Under the pieces are notes generated by a model, which was given only the letters and a program-made list of their open reading frames with translations, did no database searches and was not told the origin of the DNA. The position numbers were made by a program, and so were the translations under genes. From NCBI GenBank assembly GCA_012934845.2, contig WNNJ02000860.1:62001-126000 (forward strand): 64,000 nucleotides of DNA. Reading direction: 5' to 3'. Position 1 is the first letter of the stretch; every line of letters begins with the position of its first letter. Source of the DNA: Pomphorhynchus laevis (lineage: Eukaryota > Acanthocephala > Palaeacanthocephala > Echinorhynchida > Pomphorhynchidae). Below, one piece after another: positions 9,712-20,549 of the stretch.

Positions 9712-11114
9712 ATGGTAAAGAGAATGTCGGCCAAAAAAATGTCGGCTAAAAATGTCGGCCAGCAACTCAAGTCCGTCAAGGAAGCTTACATCGAAAAGCA
9801 AATTGGATGCGACAACAAGAACTGCAATGTTTGGACTCACGTTGCCATTCCATTCACTGACGAGGACAACGTTTCAAATCGGAATTTCGTAATTTCCACT
9901 GCGGCTTCTGTTGTGTTGCCCTCGTAGGTAAGCTAATGAAGAATGACCACTCAAATGGTGAAGACGTTCTGAAAGCTAACAAAACAGATTTGTGCTCAAT
10001 AAATAAACTCAATAATATCTCTCAGTCGACTCAGACCGCTGTTATACATGGAACATCAACAAACGACAAAATGTCTACCAATCTATAGTCGTCATCCGTT
10101 TGCTTACTAACTCCTTCGTCATTTATAAAGCCCGTTCTTGAAACTTCTCTCACACACACTCCTCCTTTAACTACGGATAAAACTTCCCTTAATCTTCATC
10201 TTCCTAACAATGCAAACAGTAAAGGCCTTCATCTCGTACCTCATTTTTCCTATTCATCCCCACATCTAAATACATCTCATACTTCTTTCTTCTCTTCACG
10301 TACTCCTTACTCTACCTCTACCGTATCACTTCTCAATAATTTACATCCTTCTGTCAAAATTATCTCCAGTAACATCTCCGTTCAACCTATTCAACAATCC
10401 ACTTCTGTCACACATGCTCCAACCGTATCACCTATGAATAATTTACATCCTTCCGTCAAAATCATCTCCAGTAACATCTCCGATCAACCGATTCAACACT
10501 CCACTCCTGTCACACATGCTCCAAACTATCTTAAATCTTCACTTAGCACCCCTGTCATTCCCACGTTTATCTGCTCTTCTGCATCTATTACTACTAGGTC
10601 TGTCCGTCCACCACTACGTAATCGTGTTCCTTCGCGCGATCGATGCATTATCATATCTAATTTAAAGGTTTCCGAATCTGCTTCTCCTCAATGTCGCCTC
10701 GATGATGATGTATCTGCTTTCAGGTCTATCCTAGCAACCATTCTTCCTGATAATAATCCATCCCTCTTCAATAATTTCGCTCCTGTATCTTTGATCCGTT
10801 TAAACAAATCCACTAAATCCAATCATCTCAGTCCTCCACTCCTAAAAATCGTTTTCCGACATAGTTTACATGCATCCTTGGTAATTTCCCAACGTTTTAA
10901 ACTTCTTACCACTTCGTCTACTAGTCGTATCTTTCCTGACCGCTCCCCCTCTGATATTGCCAAGCTCAATTTAGCTCGCATTAATAAACATCGACGTGAA
11001 ACAAACGGCGAGTCATCCTTATCTATACGTCAAATCAATGGAAATTTTCACGTTGTACACACAAGGCCAAAAATTCAATGGCGTCCCATTACTCCCCATT
11101 GTCTTCTTCGCTAG
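9712..11114 (+). pseudogene. ORF1 of family A: PHD-like finger plus RRM-like domain
   Basis: The product would be the LINE RNA-binding protein. The first part (from the ATG at 9712) is basic and then shows IGCDNKNCNVWTHV; CGFC follows in the next frame, giving a C..C..H..C..C zinc-finger pattern like a PHD half. A Ser/Thr/Pro-rich linker has two tandem copies of a 34-residue repeat (SPLNNLHPSVKIISSNIS, 10322-10530). The C-terminal part (10434-11114) has RDRCIIISNLKV, resembling an RRM first strand, and IFPDRSPSDIAKLNLARINK near the end, as in CR1-like ORF1 proteins. Breaks occur near 9890 and 10090. Domain names are by pattern only. Confidence 0.75.
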
Positions 11115-13949
11115 TCGATCTCGCTCCTAAGCATACTTTTCATCTTAGTCTATTCAACACTCGCTCCATTCTTCTTTAAGCTGATATGCTCCTTGATATC
11201 TTCGATCAATTATCTATCGATATTCTCTGCATTACCGAATCCTGGCATTGTGACTCCGACGATCTTGCTATTCGTCGTCTATGTCGCTCTGGTTGTTCTT
11301 TAGTTGAATCAGCTCGTCCAATTGCCTCTCATACATCTACTGCTTTTAACCATGGCGGTGAAGTTGCCATTGCTTGTCACCCAATGTCTTTACGTAAAAT
11401 TAACGTTAACATCCGTTACACCTCGTTCGAATTACTCATATGCAGATTATCAACTCCTTTCCCTCTGGAACTTGTGATTGTATACCGTCCAGGTTCAGTT
11501 GCCCCCTTACGTATCTTCTTTAACGACCTTGCAGATCTTATGTCTCACTGTTCATTGTCTTATACTCCTTTTGTTCTCGGTGACTTTAACATTCGTCTTG
11601 ATCGCCCGGCTGACTCTGACTCTATCACTTTAACTAATCTTTTTTCTGATTTTAACTATAAATTACTTTCAACAAGCCCAACTCATATTCTCGGCGGTGC
11701 TCTCGACATCATTGCTGTCCCTATCTGCTTCAATGACTATACTTCCTTGTCAATTACTGATCCCGGTTTGTCCGATCATTTCCTTGTCACTCTTACTCTT
11801 ACTCGTCCCCATCCTCCTTCTCCGCCTCCACCAATATCCACACCAAGTCGACCCTGGAAACTTCTCGATATCCCTATTCTCTGCACAGCCTTACTTAATT
11901 CTTCACTCTTTTCACTTCCTCTTAACTATCTCTCTCCCGATTATCTCTGCATTCTGTTTGATTCTAAACTTATGTCTATCATCAATAAACTTCTGCCTAG
12001 TCGACTGCGACGCTCTCAGCGCTTGCGCCATGCTCCCTGGTTCGATTCAGACTGTAGTTGTTCTAAGCGTCGACTCCGTCACTCTTTTCGTGTGTATAAT
12101 CGCTTTCTTAAACGTTCTCCCAACTCATTCCCTCCAAATCTAAGTGATTCCTACTTTTCTCTACGCCGTTCACATCTTATTCTTATACGTACTAAACGTA
12201 CTATCTTTTGGCGAAATCAACTCGAGTCATCTTCCAACTCTAAATCTCATTGGAAAATCTTAAACTCAATTCTTTCACGATCATCTACTTCTTGTAATAT
12301 AAATCCTGATGAATTTTCTTCTTATCTACAAACTAAGCTATCTAATTTACTTTCCCTACTACCCGTAGCCCCCTTGTACCCACTCTTCTCTTTAAATACT
12401 TCCCTCCCAGAACTATTCCACCTTCTTCCCGTTTCGTCTGATGAAGTTTCTTCGGTTCTGCTGTCATTACCTAATAAAACCTCTCCTTCTGACCCAATTC
12501 CCACTCACTTGCTTAAAAATATCTGCTCCTCTATCTCACCCTTCCTAACCACATTGTTCAACTCGTCCATCCGTAGCCGTACATTTCCTTCCATCTGGAA
12601 ATGCGCCACTGTTCGTCCTCTCATCAAAAAGCAATCTCTCGACTCCTCACCACCATCTTCGTACCGTCCAATATCACTTCTCCCAACCTTCTCTAAACTC
12701 CTTGAGCGTCTCGTTCTCAAGCAAGTTAATACATATCTCTTTTCCTCTAACTTGTTTCCTCCCTTCCAAGCCGCTTTTCGCTCTAATCACTCTACTAAAA
12801 TTGCATGTCTTAAAGTTAATAATGACTAACTCATATCGCGCGATCAAAAATTATGTAGTGTCGTAGTTTCTCTTGATCCATCGCCTCCTTTTGGCATCGT
12901 CAATCACTCTATTCTTCTACATCGCCTTCGTCATGATTATGGCTTATCTTTACCCACTGTATTATGGTTTTCTTCATATCTATCAAACCGTACATTTCGC
13001 GTCTATTCTAACTCTTCTCTCTCCCATCCTTCATCCATCCCGACCGGTGTTCCACAAGGCTCCGTATTAGGCCCTATGCTTTTCTCTCTTCTTCTCGGTG
13101 ACTTGTCTTCGATTTCTCATAAATTTAATTTCCATGTTATGCAATATGCTGATGACATTCTCATCTATGCTCACGCACCTGCTTATCGTATTTATGATCT
13201 TAGTGTTTCTGTTTCCAGCTGTCTTGTCTCAATTTCCAATCATCTTTCTTCCCTTCGCCTTTCTCTGAATCCTGATAAATCCAAAATTATGTGGATCCTA
13301 CCTTGACGCCTCGGCTTCGAACCTCCCTCTGTATCATTAAATTTTATAATTCTTCCTATCGCTGATAATCTCTTTTTCCTAGGTTTCCATTTTGACAACC
13401 GACTTTCATTTAAACCTTTCGTTAGAGATAAAGTACGCTCATCTACCTTGATACTCCGCAATCTCCGTCAAATTCGTAGATTGATCGATTTCCCTTCTTG
13501 TATGACTCTCATATCTTCTCTTCTTTTCTCAAGACTTGATTACTGTCTTAGTCTATTTTCCAACTCACCTAAATTTACTCTTCTTTCTTTACAACGCATC
13601 ATCAACGCTGCCGTCCGAGTTCTCCTCCGTATTCGTCGTTTTGATCATACATCCCACCATCTTGTTTCTCTTGATTGGCCTACCATTTATTGTCGTGTTC
13701 AAATTCGTCTTCTTATTATTGCTTTTCGCCTTATAACTTCTCATACCCCTTCATTTCTCAACCTTCCTTTTCTCGACAATTCTCGTACTGTGTATTGTGC
13801 TCTGCGTTCCCGTAATTCCCTTCTTTTACATGTCCCAATCTACTCTACCTCTTTTGGCTTCCGCTCCTTCGTTGTGGCTGCTCCTCTCTTGTAGAATCAA
13901 CTGCCTATTCATATCCGCCAATCAACATCTATGCCGTGCTTCAAATGCC
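11078..13949 (+). pseudogene. ORF2 (endonuclease-RT) of family A
   Basis: The likely start ATG at 11078 (MASHYSPLSSSLVDLAPKHT) overlaps the ORF1 end by 37 bp. A stop at about 11178 interrupts the first segment. A 547-codon frame (11186-12829) then carries the endonuclease (ILCITESWH, VIYRPGS-type, VLGDFNIRLDRP, THILGGALDIIAVP, ITDPGLSDHFLVTL), a linker (HAPWFDSDCSCSKRRLRH) and the RT fingers (KCATVRPLIKKQ). The palm continues at 13076 (QYADDILIYAHAP, YADD intact) and the C-terminal domain at 13448-13894. Four or so breaks exist. The 5'-overlapping ORF arrangement suggests reinitiation-type translation, which is inference. Confidence 0.88.
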
Positions 13950-14303
13950 AACGGCGGTGTTGATTATTCGTTGTAGAGGTAGGATTACGGGTTTTAGAGA
14001 ATTGGCGAAAAGGCTAAGGCAGTAATCGATTTTAGGAAAAAGAAGCGTTCAAAGAAGATACATACAAGAACGGAAGTCGATAATGGGGAGGATACGGCGG
14101 ATGTCACGGAGAATTAAGTTAGATGAGCGGACCTTGTCACGGACGAAGGGTTTAAGGGAAAGGTGATCATCAAAATGGAAGCCTAAGAAAGTAAGATTGT
14201 GTACTATGGGGATGATCGATGAGGCAAAAGATACAGTGGAAGGAGATATGTTTGGTTTACGAGGGAGGATCTACAATATTTTGGACTTGTCGGGGTTTAG
14301 AGC
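13950..14303 (-). mobile_element. Family B LINE ORF2 fragment
   Basis: A minus-strand internal piece of family B ORF2. It reads from the AAVRVL-type segment near 13950 through SSLLFPKI and RDKVRSSNLILRDIRR-type sequence to the CCGACAAGTCCAAAATATTG stretch near 14300. It has no ends of its own and abuts the truncated family A copy in opposite orientation, so it probably came from rearrangement or a 5'-inversion event. Confidence 0.75.
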
Positions 14304-14385
14304 TTTGCTCGAGCTTTGTGGCTTGAGAGCTTTTGCTTGCGCATTGTGCTTTAGCTTTATACAAGCGTGTTGCATGTCCAGCAAC

Positions 14386-14456
14386 AACAACAATAATAAT
14401 TTATTTAAAGTGGCAAATGCGTGCCAACTGCACGCTTACAAGTCCACTAACTTGTA
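14386..14456 (-). mobile_element. LINE 3'-end stub (hairpin plus repeat tail)
   Basis: Only the last 70 bases of a family A-type element are present: an (AAC/AAT)n tail, the TTATTTAAAGTGGCAAATGC segment, and the GCGTGCCAACTGCACGC hairpin followed by TTACAAGTCCAC. Such extremely 5'-truncated copies arise when target-primed reverse transcription stops early. Confidence 0.75.
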
Positions 14457-14469
14457 ATGGACTTGTAAG

Positions 14470-14660
14470 TTAGGATTACGGATGAATATCCACATTATTT
14501 TGGACTTGCCGGGGTTTAAAATAAGATGAAGATGGAGAGACGTTTGTAGATAGAAGAAAGACAGTCGGGGAAAAATTGCGATATCGTGTATGCGATGTGC
14601 GGGTGCATGAGCATAGATGAGGATGTCATCGGCGTATTGCATGACGTTAAAGGAGAATAG
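14470..14660 (-). mobile_element. Family B LINE fragment around the RT palm
   Basis: A 68-codon minus frame starting MQYADDILIYAHAPAHRIHD with intact YADD, followed by DKSKIMWI-type sequence. It overlaps in content with the end of the 13950-14303 fragment (both contain the DKSKIMW region). The two are therefore either separate pieces or a small duplication around the stub at 14386. Confidence 0.75.
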
Positions 14661-15226
14661 TAACTTAACTTCCTGTATGGATTGATCGAGACATTAAGCA
14701 GTCGCTTAATATTCGAAATCGCATATGGAAGTTATCCCGCTTACCTTCCAAACTCGTTGCAAGCTATATGTCAGAAATCTTTGTTATAGATTAAAAGCTA
14801 AGCGCGATAAATTTGAATCTGTAATCATTAGCGGTTTGAACCGCAATCCCAAATTATCCTGGTCATATGTTCGCCGGAACAGAACGCTAAAACTGAAATC
14901 AAAATTGTACACACATATGAAGGTTTAGTAACAAGTAAAAATGACATTGTTGAAAGTCTTGCTTCATCATTTTCATTACCATCGAATTCTTCACACTCAC
15001 CATTCACTTGGTATGACCGTCTAATACCACATAATCCCCATTTTCTTCCAATATCCACAGAGGAAGTCAAAGTTACTCTTGTTCATGCCAATTCGAACAG
15101 TGCTTCCATTCCTGATGATAAATCTCCAATTCTATTCAATTCCTTATCAAACTACTTGGCCCATTTTCTTGTCGATATCTTTCAGAATAGTCTTACCACT
15201 GGATGTGTACCCCACTTTAGAACAGG

Positions 15227-15322
15227 TCGGGCACACTGGATGTGTGCCCGATCTGCTCCAAAGAAAATCATTGTGACTTTTTGTAGTTATTATAGACCAA
15301 TAAGTTGGTCTATAATCACTAC
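15227..15322. repeat. Two foldback palindromes beside an insertion junction
   Basis: The first palindrome pairs TCGGGCACAC (15227-15236) with GTGTGCCCGA (15242-15251) around a 5-nt loop. The second pairs 15283-15300 with 15305-15322 (18-bp arms, one mismatch, core ATTATAGACCAA/TTGGTCTATAAT) around the loop TAAG. The second ends where the family C LINE begins. Both look like templated snap-back copies of the adjacent RT sequence made at the 5' junction. Confidence 0.85.
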
Positions 15323-15740
15323 ATAGTTGTTTGAAACCCTCCGCGCTCAACCAACTATGCCGTCCGCGATTTTATTGTCTCTGAACCACTTGTCTGGAAT
15401 TCTTTGCCAGCTTACGTCCGTTTTTCCTTGACGCTTTCACTCTTTAAACAACGTCTAGGTTCCTGCAATATGACTCCTCACAATAAAATCAAGAAATGCA
15501 CTCCATTAACATATTATCCAACTCACATTTCTATCATACAACTTCAACGAACTAATCAACATTTCCCCCGAAGCCTTGCCTCATTCCACTCATTTCCCTT
15601 ATTTTCAATATACTTGATTCAATTAAATCAACATTTTTATTTTACATTCTATTTTTTGTTTTCTCGTTTGTTCTTTTTCTTATACGTGGGCTTGCAAGCG
15701 CGCATAGCTGCGCATTTGTCACTATATATAAATAAATAAG
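15323..15740 (+). mobile_element. Family C LINE 3' end inserted in family D
   Basis: The insert encodes only the very end of an ORF2 (NYAVRDFIV..EPLVWNSLPAYVRFSLTLSLFKQRL, about 15345-15460), then an AT-rich 3' region. It ends with the hairpin GCGCATAGCTGCGC, TTTGTCAC and an (AAATA) tail at 15740. The hairpin and the ORF2 ending are related to those of families A and B but diverged, so I call it a third subfamily. AATAAG occurs on both sides (15299-15304 and 15735-15740) and may be the target-site duplication. Confidence 0.75.
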
Positions 15741-16880
15741 CCTAACGAGTTTGATGTGCAAAGTTCTTGAAAGATTAGTCGCTCGTAGAATCTGGATTCA
15801 CTTAAACACTCATGGATTCATAGTGTCTTAGTACGGATTCCGTCACGGTAGATCATGTCGGTCTAATTTACTAACTGATCGCGAAATGCCGACTGATGCA
15901 CTTAGTTTTGGCAATTCGATTGATGTAATTTTTATTGACATTTCGAGAATCTTCGATCGAGTTCCGCATGAAAGTTTGCTTAGCTTGTCTCATTATGGGG
16001 TTTATTCGTTGCTGTGTAGATGGATCGGAGATTTCCTTTGAAATATTAAACGTTTAAATGGTGGAGTTGCGCAGGGTACTGTATTCGGTCCTCTTATTGC
16101 TAGTGTCTCTTCTTGGCCGGTCCTTACAGAATGACCTTGATCGAATATACTAATGGAGTGTAGCTACGGGTATGAAACTGAACTTTGATGTGTCCATATG
16201 AAGCTAGGAAAATGTAAACATGATAGCTAATTTTGATTAAGGGTTCATACACTCGAAGTTGTATCTGAGTATATGGATTTGGGTGTTATTTCGCACAGGA
16301 CATTGGGGACTCGCTTAAATACTAACTTTAATCATGGTAATGAAAGCTATGCATTGCATCGAAAATAAGTTTGCAAGACTCGCCCATTAAGGCGACTTAA
16401 GGCGCGTTGGTTCGCCCACACATTGAATATTGTATCCAGGCATCATTTCTAAAGACAGATTTCTACTAAGACAGAAATCACGAAGCGTGAGTTAGTGATT
16501 CGAATAGGCTTTAGATTGTGTTTTTAACTTGCGTATGCATACGAAGATCGCTTAGTTTCTTTACAGCTGCTTTCAGTTAGTCAAATGTTAATTTAACTAT
16601 ACTCATTGTGACGTGGCAGATAGTTCATTCCGCATAGGGTTTTACTTCTTACTATGTGAAGATTAGTTCGTAAGTTCGTAGATGTTATCCTCTATCACTA
16701 AATAAATTAACACATGGCAAAGTCCTAAGCATGATGCATCTTTGACATCGGTACTCAAATGTATGGAATGTGTGCCTGAAGAAATTGCATGTACATCCAG
16801 CTACTGCAGGTTCAATCAAAAAATTCGACATTGGGTATTAAATACCGGCGTGGACGTTTCAAATTAAGAAAATCTTATTA

Positions 16881-17849
16881 AGGTGATGATGCACTTTAAT
16901 ATGATTTGAGTTTATTGGATGACTAGACACTCAAGATGTAATTATATCACAGTTTTAATCATAAAAAATTGAAATATAAATGGAATTCTTCAGTCTGGGC
17001 ATAGACACGTGATACGTCGAAGAACCACATCGATTATAGATTAGCAGAAAACTGCATCATTATACATGCGGCATTGTGTGTTAAGGTGACAATGGATGAG
17101 GTCATGGTCACGCTACTGAGGAATTCGCACAGGACAGAACACGTGTCTAGCCTTGTGTTTGCGTTCGATTACGCATGGTATTAGTTCATTGGATGGGGCA
17201 CACACGTAAAGCGAGTAAATGTAGTTCGTTCCCAGTTTTAATCTTAAACATTTTGAAACATAAATGGAATTCATAGTGGATCCTGAGCTGCTTTTAAATT
17301 ATACTTTTCACAAAATACTATTGAATAATTATCATCAATTAATATCCTAGCATTTTAAAATATCCACTAATAAAGTATAATTAAAGTATGATTAATAGTA
17401 GTTTTTAAAGTACGAACACATAATAAAACCAGTACAACATAGTTATGTGTTAATAGTAGTCGGGTACCTACATATGATGTGTATATATGAAAACAATAAC
17501 GTGGAAATTTGCAGAAACACGTAATTTAGATAAATGCGCACTAAAATACGTATAATATACTTCCAAAATTACCATGAGTTTGTTTAAGAAATATTCGATA
17601 CTCATTGAACACGATGCAAATTGCCTCCTAGTATTATCTAAATACTTTTAAGCAAAATATGAAAATCGACGGGGTGCTACAGTGGATTACAATTCGGGTT
17701 AAACACGGAAATTTATTTGATACATCCTTATTTACAATAATTACTAAATTATTGTAATTATTTATGAATTATTTATTATTATTTATAATAATTATTTATT
17801 ATTTATTAATTATTTACAGAAATAATTTATAAATTATGAATACTAATAT
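16881..17849. other. AT-rich spacer, no gene recognised
   Basis: No coding frame of note. A 40-bp sequence around TTTTAATCATAAAAAATTG (about 16954) recurs imperfectly near 17237, 286 bp away. The 17720-17840 part is nearly pure A/T (ATTATTTATTA-type). Confidence 0.5.
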
Positions 17850-17972
17850 AATTTATTTAAAGTGGCAAATGCGTGCCAACTGCACGCTTACTAGTTTATT
17901 AACTAAATAAAAAATTCAAACGTCATATAGATAAATTTCTTAAATTGTTTAAATGAGACTGGATTAGGCGTT
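17850..17972 (-). mobile_element. LINE 3'-end stub, family A type
   Basis: The hairpin segment (GCGTGCCAACTGCACGC, about 17870-17886) is followed by TTACTAGTTTATTAAC and by ORF2 3' codons with AAATGAGACTGGATTAGGCG. It is then truncated near 17970. As elsewhere the stub begins with TTTATTTAAAGTGGC, so it is a minus-strand insertion cut short after about 120 bases. Confidence 0.75.
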
Positions 17973-18427
17973 TACTTCGCAAACTGATTATACCATATCG
18001 TTCATTACTAAAATGCATAAGGAATTCAACATGTATGTATGATATAATATATGCGTATGTATAATATAATAATATATTATATAATAATATCTGCTTGAAT
18101 ATTTTTTTAAATAAAAATAAATATAGATATAATATAATATATATTAAAAGAACAACATAAACAAAATAAGAGAAGAGCACAAAAATAAAAAATGAAGAAA
18201 TAAAATAACAACATAGATGAAAAAACGAAGCATTTTAAACAGTAACATAAATTTTTTTTATAATTAAAGACTTTCGTTTATATTAATTTTAATGTAAAGT
18301 CAGCTTTACTACCAACCATTAAGTTATCCATTAGTTTGTTGATATAAAACGCTTCTAAGATTTTAAGTTTAAACATACTGGATTTATAATAAAATATATT
18401 ATTTATAATTATTAATTATCTGAGATA
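17973..18427 (-). repeat. Penelope-like 3' region, first copy of a duplicated segment
   Basis: AT-rich sequence whose 18255-18375 portion (TCAGCTTTACTACCAACCAT, AAAACGCTTCTAAGATTTTA) is repeated at about 18957-19075. In the second copy it forms the C-terminal codons and 3' flank of a GIY-YIG reading frame, so this is the same element's 3' end duplicated about 700 bp away. No intact frame remains here. Confidence 0.6.
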
Positions 18428-18428
18428 C

Positions 18429-18475
18429 TTTATTACAGTTCTGCACCTTCATCTTTCGATGTCTGCAGTAATAAA
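18429..18475 (-). other. Structured hairpin with CATC-GAAA-GATG tip
   Basis: TTTATTAC (18429-18436) pairs perfectly with GTAATAAA (18468-18475). Inside, CTGCA and TGCAG can pair. On the minus strand an inner CATC-GAAA-GATG forms a 4-bp stem with a GAAA tetraloop. It lies between the two Penelope-like 3' copies and may be part of their terminal repeats (inference). Confidence 0.5.
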
Positions 18476-19023
18476 TTGACAAGTTCGTCCACAACCCGTA
18501 CCAAAACATAGAAATCGTAACAATAATTATATTATGGAATTATTCTTTAATGATCTTAATTAGAAATATATTCATCCTGATCTGTATTTAAATTTTTAAA
18601 TACCCAAGAACTATCAAGTATAGTTCAGAAACGACAAGAAAAATCATTTTGATATTTCGCTAGTAACTTCCTAGCAGCTTCAGAAATTAATATAAAAATG
18701 AAAAAAAAATCACATAAATAAAGTTTCTTGTCTGTTTGTGCATTGATGCTGGAATCAAAGTCTTTGCTAACATTTGTTCATGTAACGTTTCCTTTTGTAA
18801 GGACAGCAGCAAACAAAAACACAACAACGAAACAAAAAAAACACTAAAAATGTACAACAAAAGTACAAAACACATATGTATTCATAAGAAAAAATAAAAG
18901 AAAAACAAAAAAGTGAAGAAAGTAACAAAATAGAGTAAAAACAAAACATTTTTTATAATCAAAGTATTTCGTATATATTAGTTTTAAGGTCAAGTCAGCT
19001 TTATTACCAACCATTAAGTTATC
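18476..19023. other. AT-rich spacer between Penelope-like copies
   Basis: Low-complexity T-rich sequence on the minus strand encodes F/C/L-rich frames of about 60 codons, which are compositional artefacts. The right end (18957-19023) belongs to the duplicated Penelope-like 3' segment. Confidence 0.5.
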
Positions 19024-19341
19024 CTATAGTTTTTTAATATAAAACGCTTCTAAGATCTTGAGTTTAACCATCCTGGATTCTTTTGATAATATGGTAGTTC
19101 CATCGAAATTAATAATGTGATCATTATTAATGCTATGATCAACAAAGGCACTATTTGTTCCACGTTTAAGTATGTATTTATGCTGGCTTACTTTCTTATT
19201 TATACCTTGCCCAGTTTGACCTTTGTATATTTTACCCCGGTCTTTACAAGGGATTTTATAAACAACGGATGTATTTAATTTATTTAATTTTTTAAAAATT
19301 ATACAATTTAGGAATTCTTTTATTGTCCAAAACAATATCAT
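19024..19341 (-). pseudogene. GIY-YIG endonuclease domain of a Penelope-like element
   Basis: A 105-codon frame reads NTSVVYKIPCKDRGKIYKGQ, TGQGINKKVSQHKYIL, NSAFVDHSINNDHIINFD, ILSKESRMVKLKILEAFYI. This is the characteristic Penelope-like element endonuclease: (V)YKIPC.DC.K.YIGQTG, EHK, A..H....H.I.F....I..KE....R...EA. The second Cys of the usual KIPC..C is Arg here (CKDR) and the second motif reads KIYKGQ rather than YIGQ, so a catalytic tyrosine/isoleucine context is altered. No RT part is visible upstream. The likely role was target nicking for Penelope-like transposition; the fragment is probably dead. Confidence 0.85.
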
Positions 19342-19789
19342 GGGATGCTTAAATTTGGTTTTAATTAATGTGTTTTTAAAACGATAATTCTATATATCAT
19401 TAATATATGAAATCCCAACATACTTCCGTTCTTTTAAAGAACGGGAGTATGTTGTTATTATTTATCTAATTATTTTAGAAATCATTTTCATTGTATTCCT
19501 ATATATAAATTTATTATTTAACGCAAAGTTAAATAACATTGAATTATTAAAATATCTTAATAAGAAAAAATCATGATTCCGGTCTGAACAAAAATCGACA
19601 AAACCCTAAAATGGATGTAAAAGCGATTATTGAATATTTATTTTTTGTTTCCACTTAAAGTTAATTTTCTTGTGTTCAATTCTATAAAAATCGAAAATGA
19701 TAATTTAATTGACACCTATGATTTTGTTTTTAAAGTAAACACCTAAATAAATGGTACAAATGTCTACACTAATCTCTTAGTGATCTACT
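19342..19789. other. Spacer or 3' flank of the scribbler-type gene
   Basis: AT-rich with no frame of note. The part immediately left of 19790 would be the 3' UTR of the minus-strand gene if its last exon ends at the stop there. ATTTATT occurs shortly downstream of the stop, but I see no clear AATAAA that settles the polyadenylation site. Confidence 0.4.
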
Positions 19790-20549
19790 TCAACTTTTTT
19801 CATTAATAAAACGAATCGCTGGAGTAGCAACCTTAGAATCTTTAGATACTTTAGTATCACTTCTTGATATAGGATGAGTAGATGAAGAAAATTGATGATG
19901 TTGATGATGTGGCATGTTTGATACAAGTGGAGAACAGGGTCCAGAAACGGAGAGGTTTGCGGCTCTTTTGAGATGTTGCCAATTCGACTGATCCTGTTGT
20001 ATGGATGCCCAAGTATTAAATGTGTTTTTTCTGCTAGTCAAACTCGGTGATCGCGAATCTCGATCAAATCCAGATACGGATGTAGTGCCTTCAATAAAGG
20101 ACGATAGGGCGTTGATCGGTGATTGTTCCTTATGTAATGATACAGCGGTTGGACTGCTAAGTGGATTACATATTCTCATTGGTGCGTTGGGCTTGCTCTG
20201 AATCGAGTTGATATGATTAGACGTTAACATTTCTAGTTTTTGAATTGGATTCGAAGTATGATCATTTGAGGTTGAATGCTGCTGTCTTTGAAGTTCCGTC
20301 GTCGATGCTTCTTCGATTAATGTCGGGTTAGTGTTAAGGACGTGAGATTGTGAAATGGCGGGTTTTGATGTTGCTCGATCAACTTGTTCATTGTTATTGT
20401 TAGGCTTCACATTCGAATTAGCATTTGCTTGACTGGCAGGTTTTGGTTCAACATCAGCGACACCGGCAGTATCCTCACTTTTAATGCAAAAACAATTTTC
20501 ATTTGAGTGCTTTATCCGTGCGCTATCAGATGAAATATCTTTTAAATCT
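19790..20549 (-). CDS. sbb: Scribbler/ZNF608/609-type gene, exon 3 (terminal in this reading)
   Basis: The exon starts after a T-rich acceptor (CCTTTTTTAAATAG, reading minus) at 20549 and is open for 252 codons to TGA at 19790-19792. One leading base completes an Arg codon with two bases from exon 2, so phases agree. The product is Ser/Asn/Gln/Thr-rich and low in hydrophobics, with SSPTAVSLHKEQSPINALSS, RDSRSPSLTSRKNTFNTWAS and MPHHQHHQFSSS segments. It looks like a disordered region of a nuclear regulator. The ZNF609 C2H2 finger that normally follows is not seen. Drosophila brakeless/scribbler is known to make a short form lacking the finger, which this could resemble; a missed donor before the stop (for example AAG|GTTGCT near 19830) is the alternative. 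Confidence 0.75.

Larger units (their letters stand above)
9513..13949 (+). mobile_element. Family A LINE, nearly full length
   Basis: This copy has the 5' repeats, ORF1 (from 9712), an ORF1/ORF2 overlap at 11078-11114, and ORF2 to about 13949. It ends inside the C-terminal codons (after CAATCAACATCTATGCCGTG) at a junction with a minus-strand family B fragment, so the 3' hairpin and tail are missing. It lies directly against the T tail of the preceding B copy. Only a handful of breaks are visible, which suggests moderate age. Confidence 0.9.
14661..16880 (+). mobile_element. Family D LINE copy interrupted by a family C 3' end
   Basis: A plus-strand copy with the endonuclease-RT linker (PVWIDRDIKQSLNIRNRIWKL, about 14675), RT fingers (ILFNSLSNYLAHFLVDIFQN, about 15130), a break at 15323-15740, then SLTSLMCKVLERLVARRI (15741), YGFRHGRSCRSNLLTDRE, IDVIFIDISRIFDRVPHESL (about 15930) and a degraded palm and C-terminus to about 16870. 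Many stops are present. The YRPIS|LTS motif is split exactly at the insertion. Confidence 0.8.

Noticed and set aside
12322-12720. Two minus-strand frames with Ser/Arg/Glu-rich peptides (repeated antisense at 47085-47267)
   Set aside because: Antisense shadows of family A RT fingers; they recur only because the LINE recurs.
15404-15739. A 111-codon plus frame with a hydrophobic C-terminus resembling a membrane anchor
   Set aside because: Only the first 20 or so codons are ORF2 end (AYVRFSLTLSLFKQRL). The rest is the T-rich 3' region and hairpin of the family C LINE.
18687-18949. Cys/Phe/Leu-rich minus frames that look like membrane proteins
   Set aside because: Compositional effect of an A-rich plus strand; no conserved motif, short, and overlapping in two frames.
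20001-20201. Plus-strand 66-codon frame opposite the scribbler-type exon
   Set aside because: Antisense of a coding exon with matching splice sites and phases; no independent evidence.
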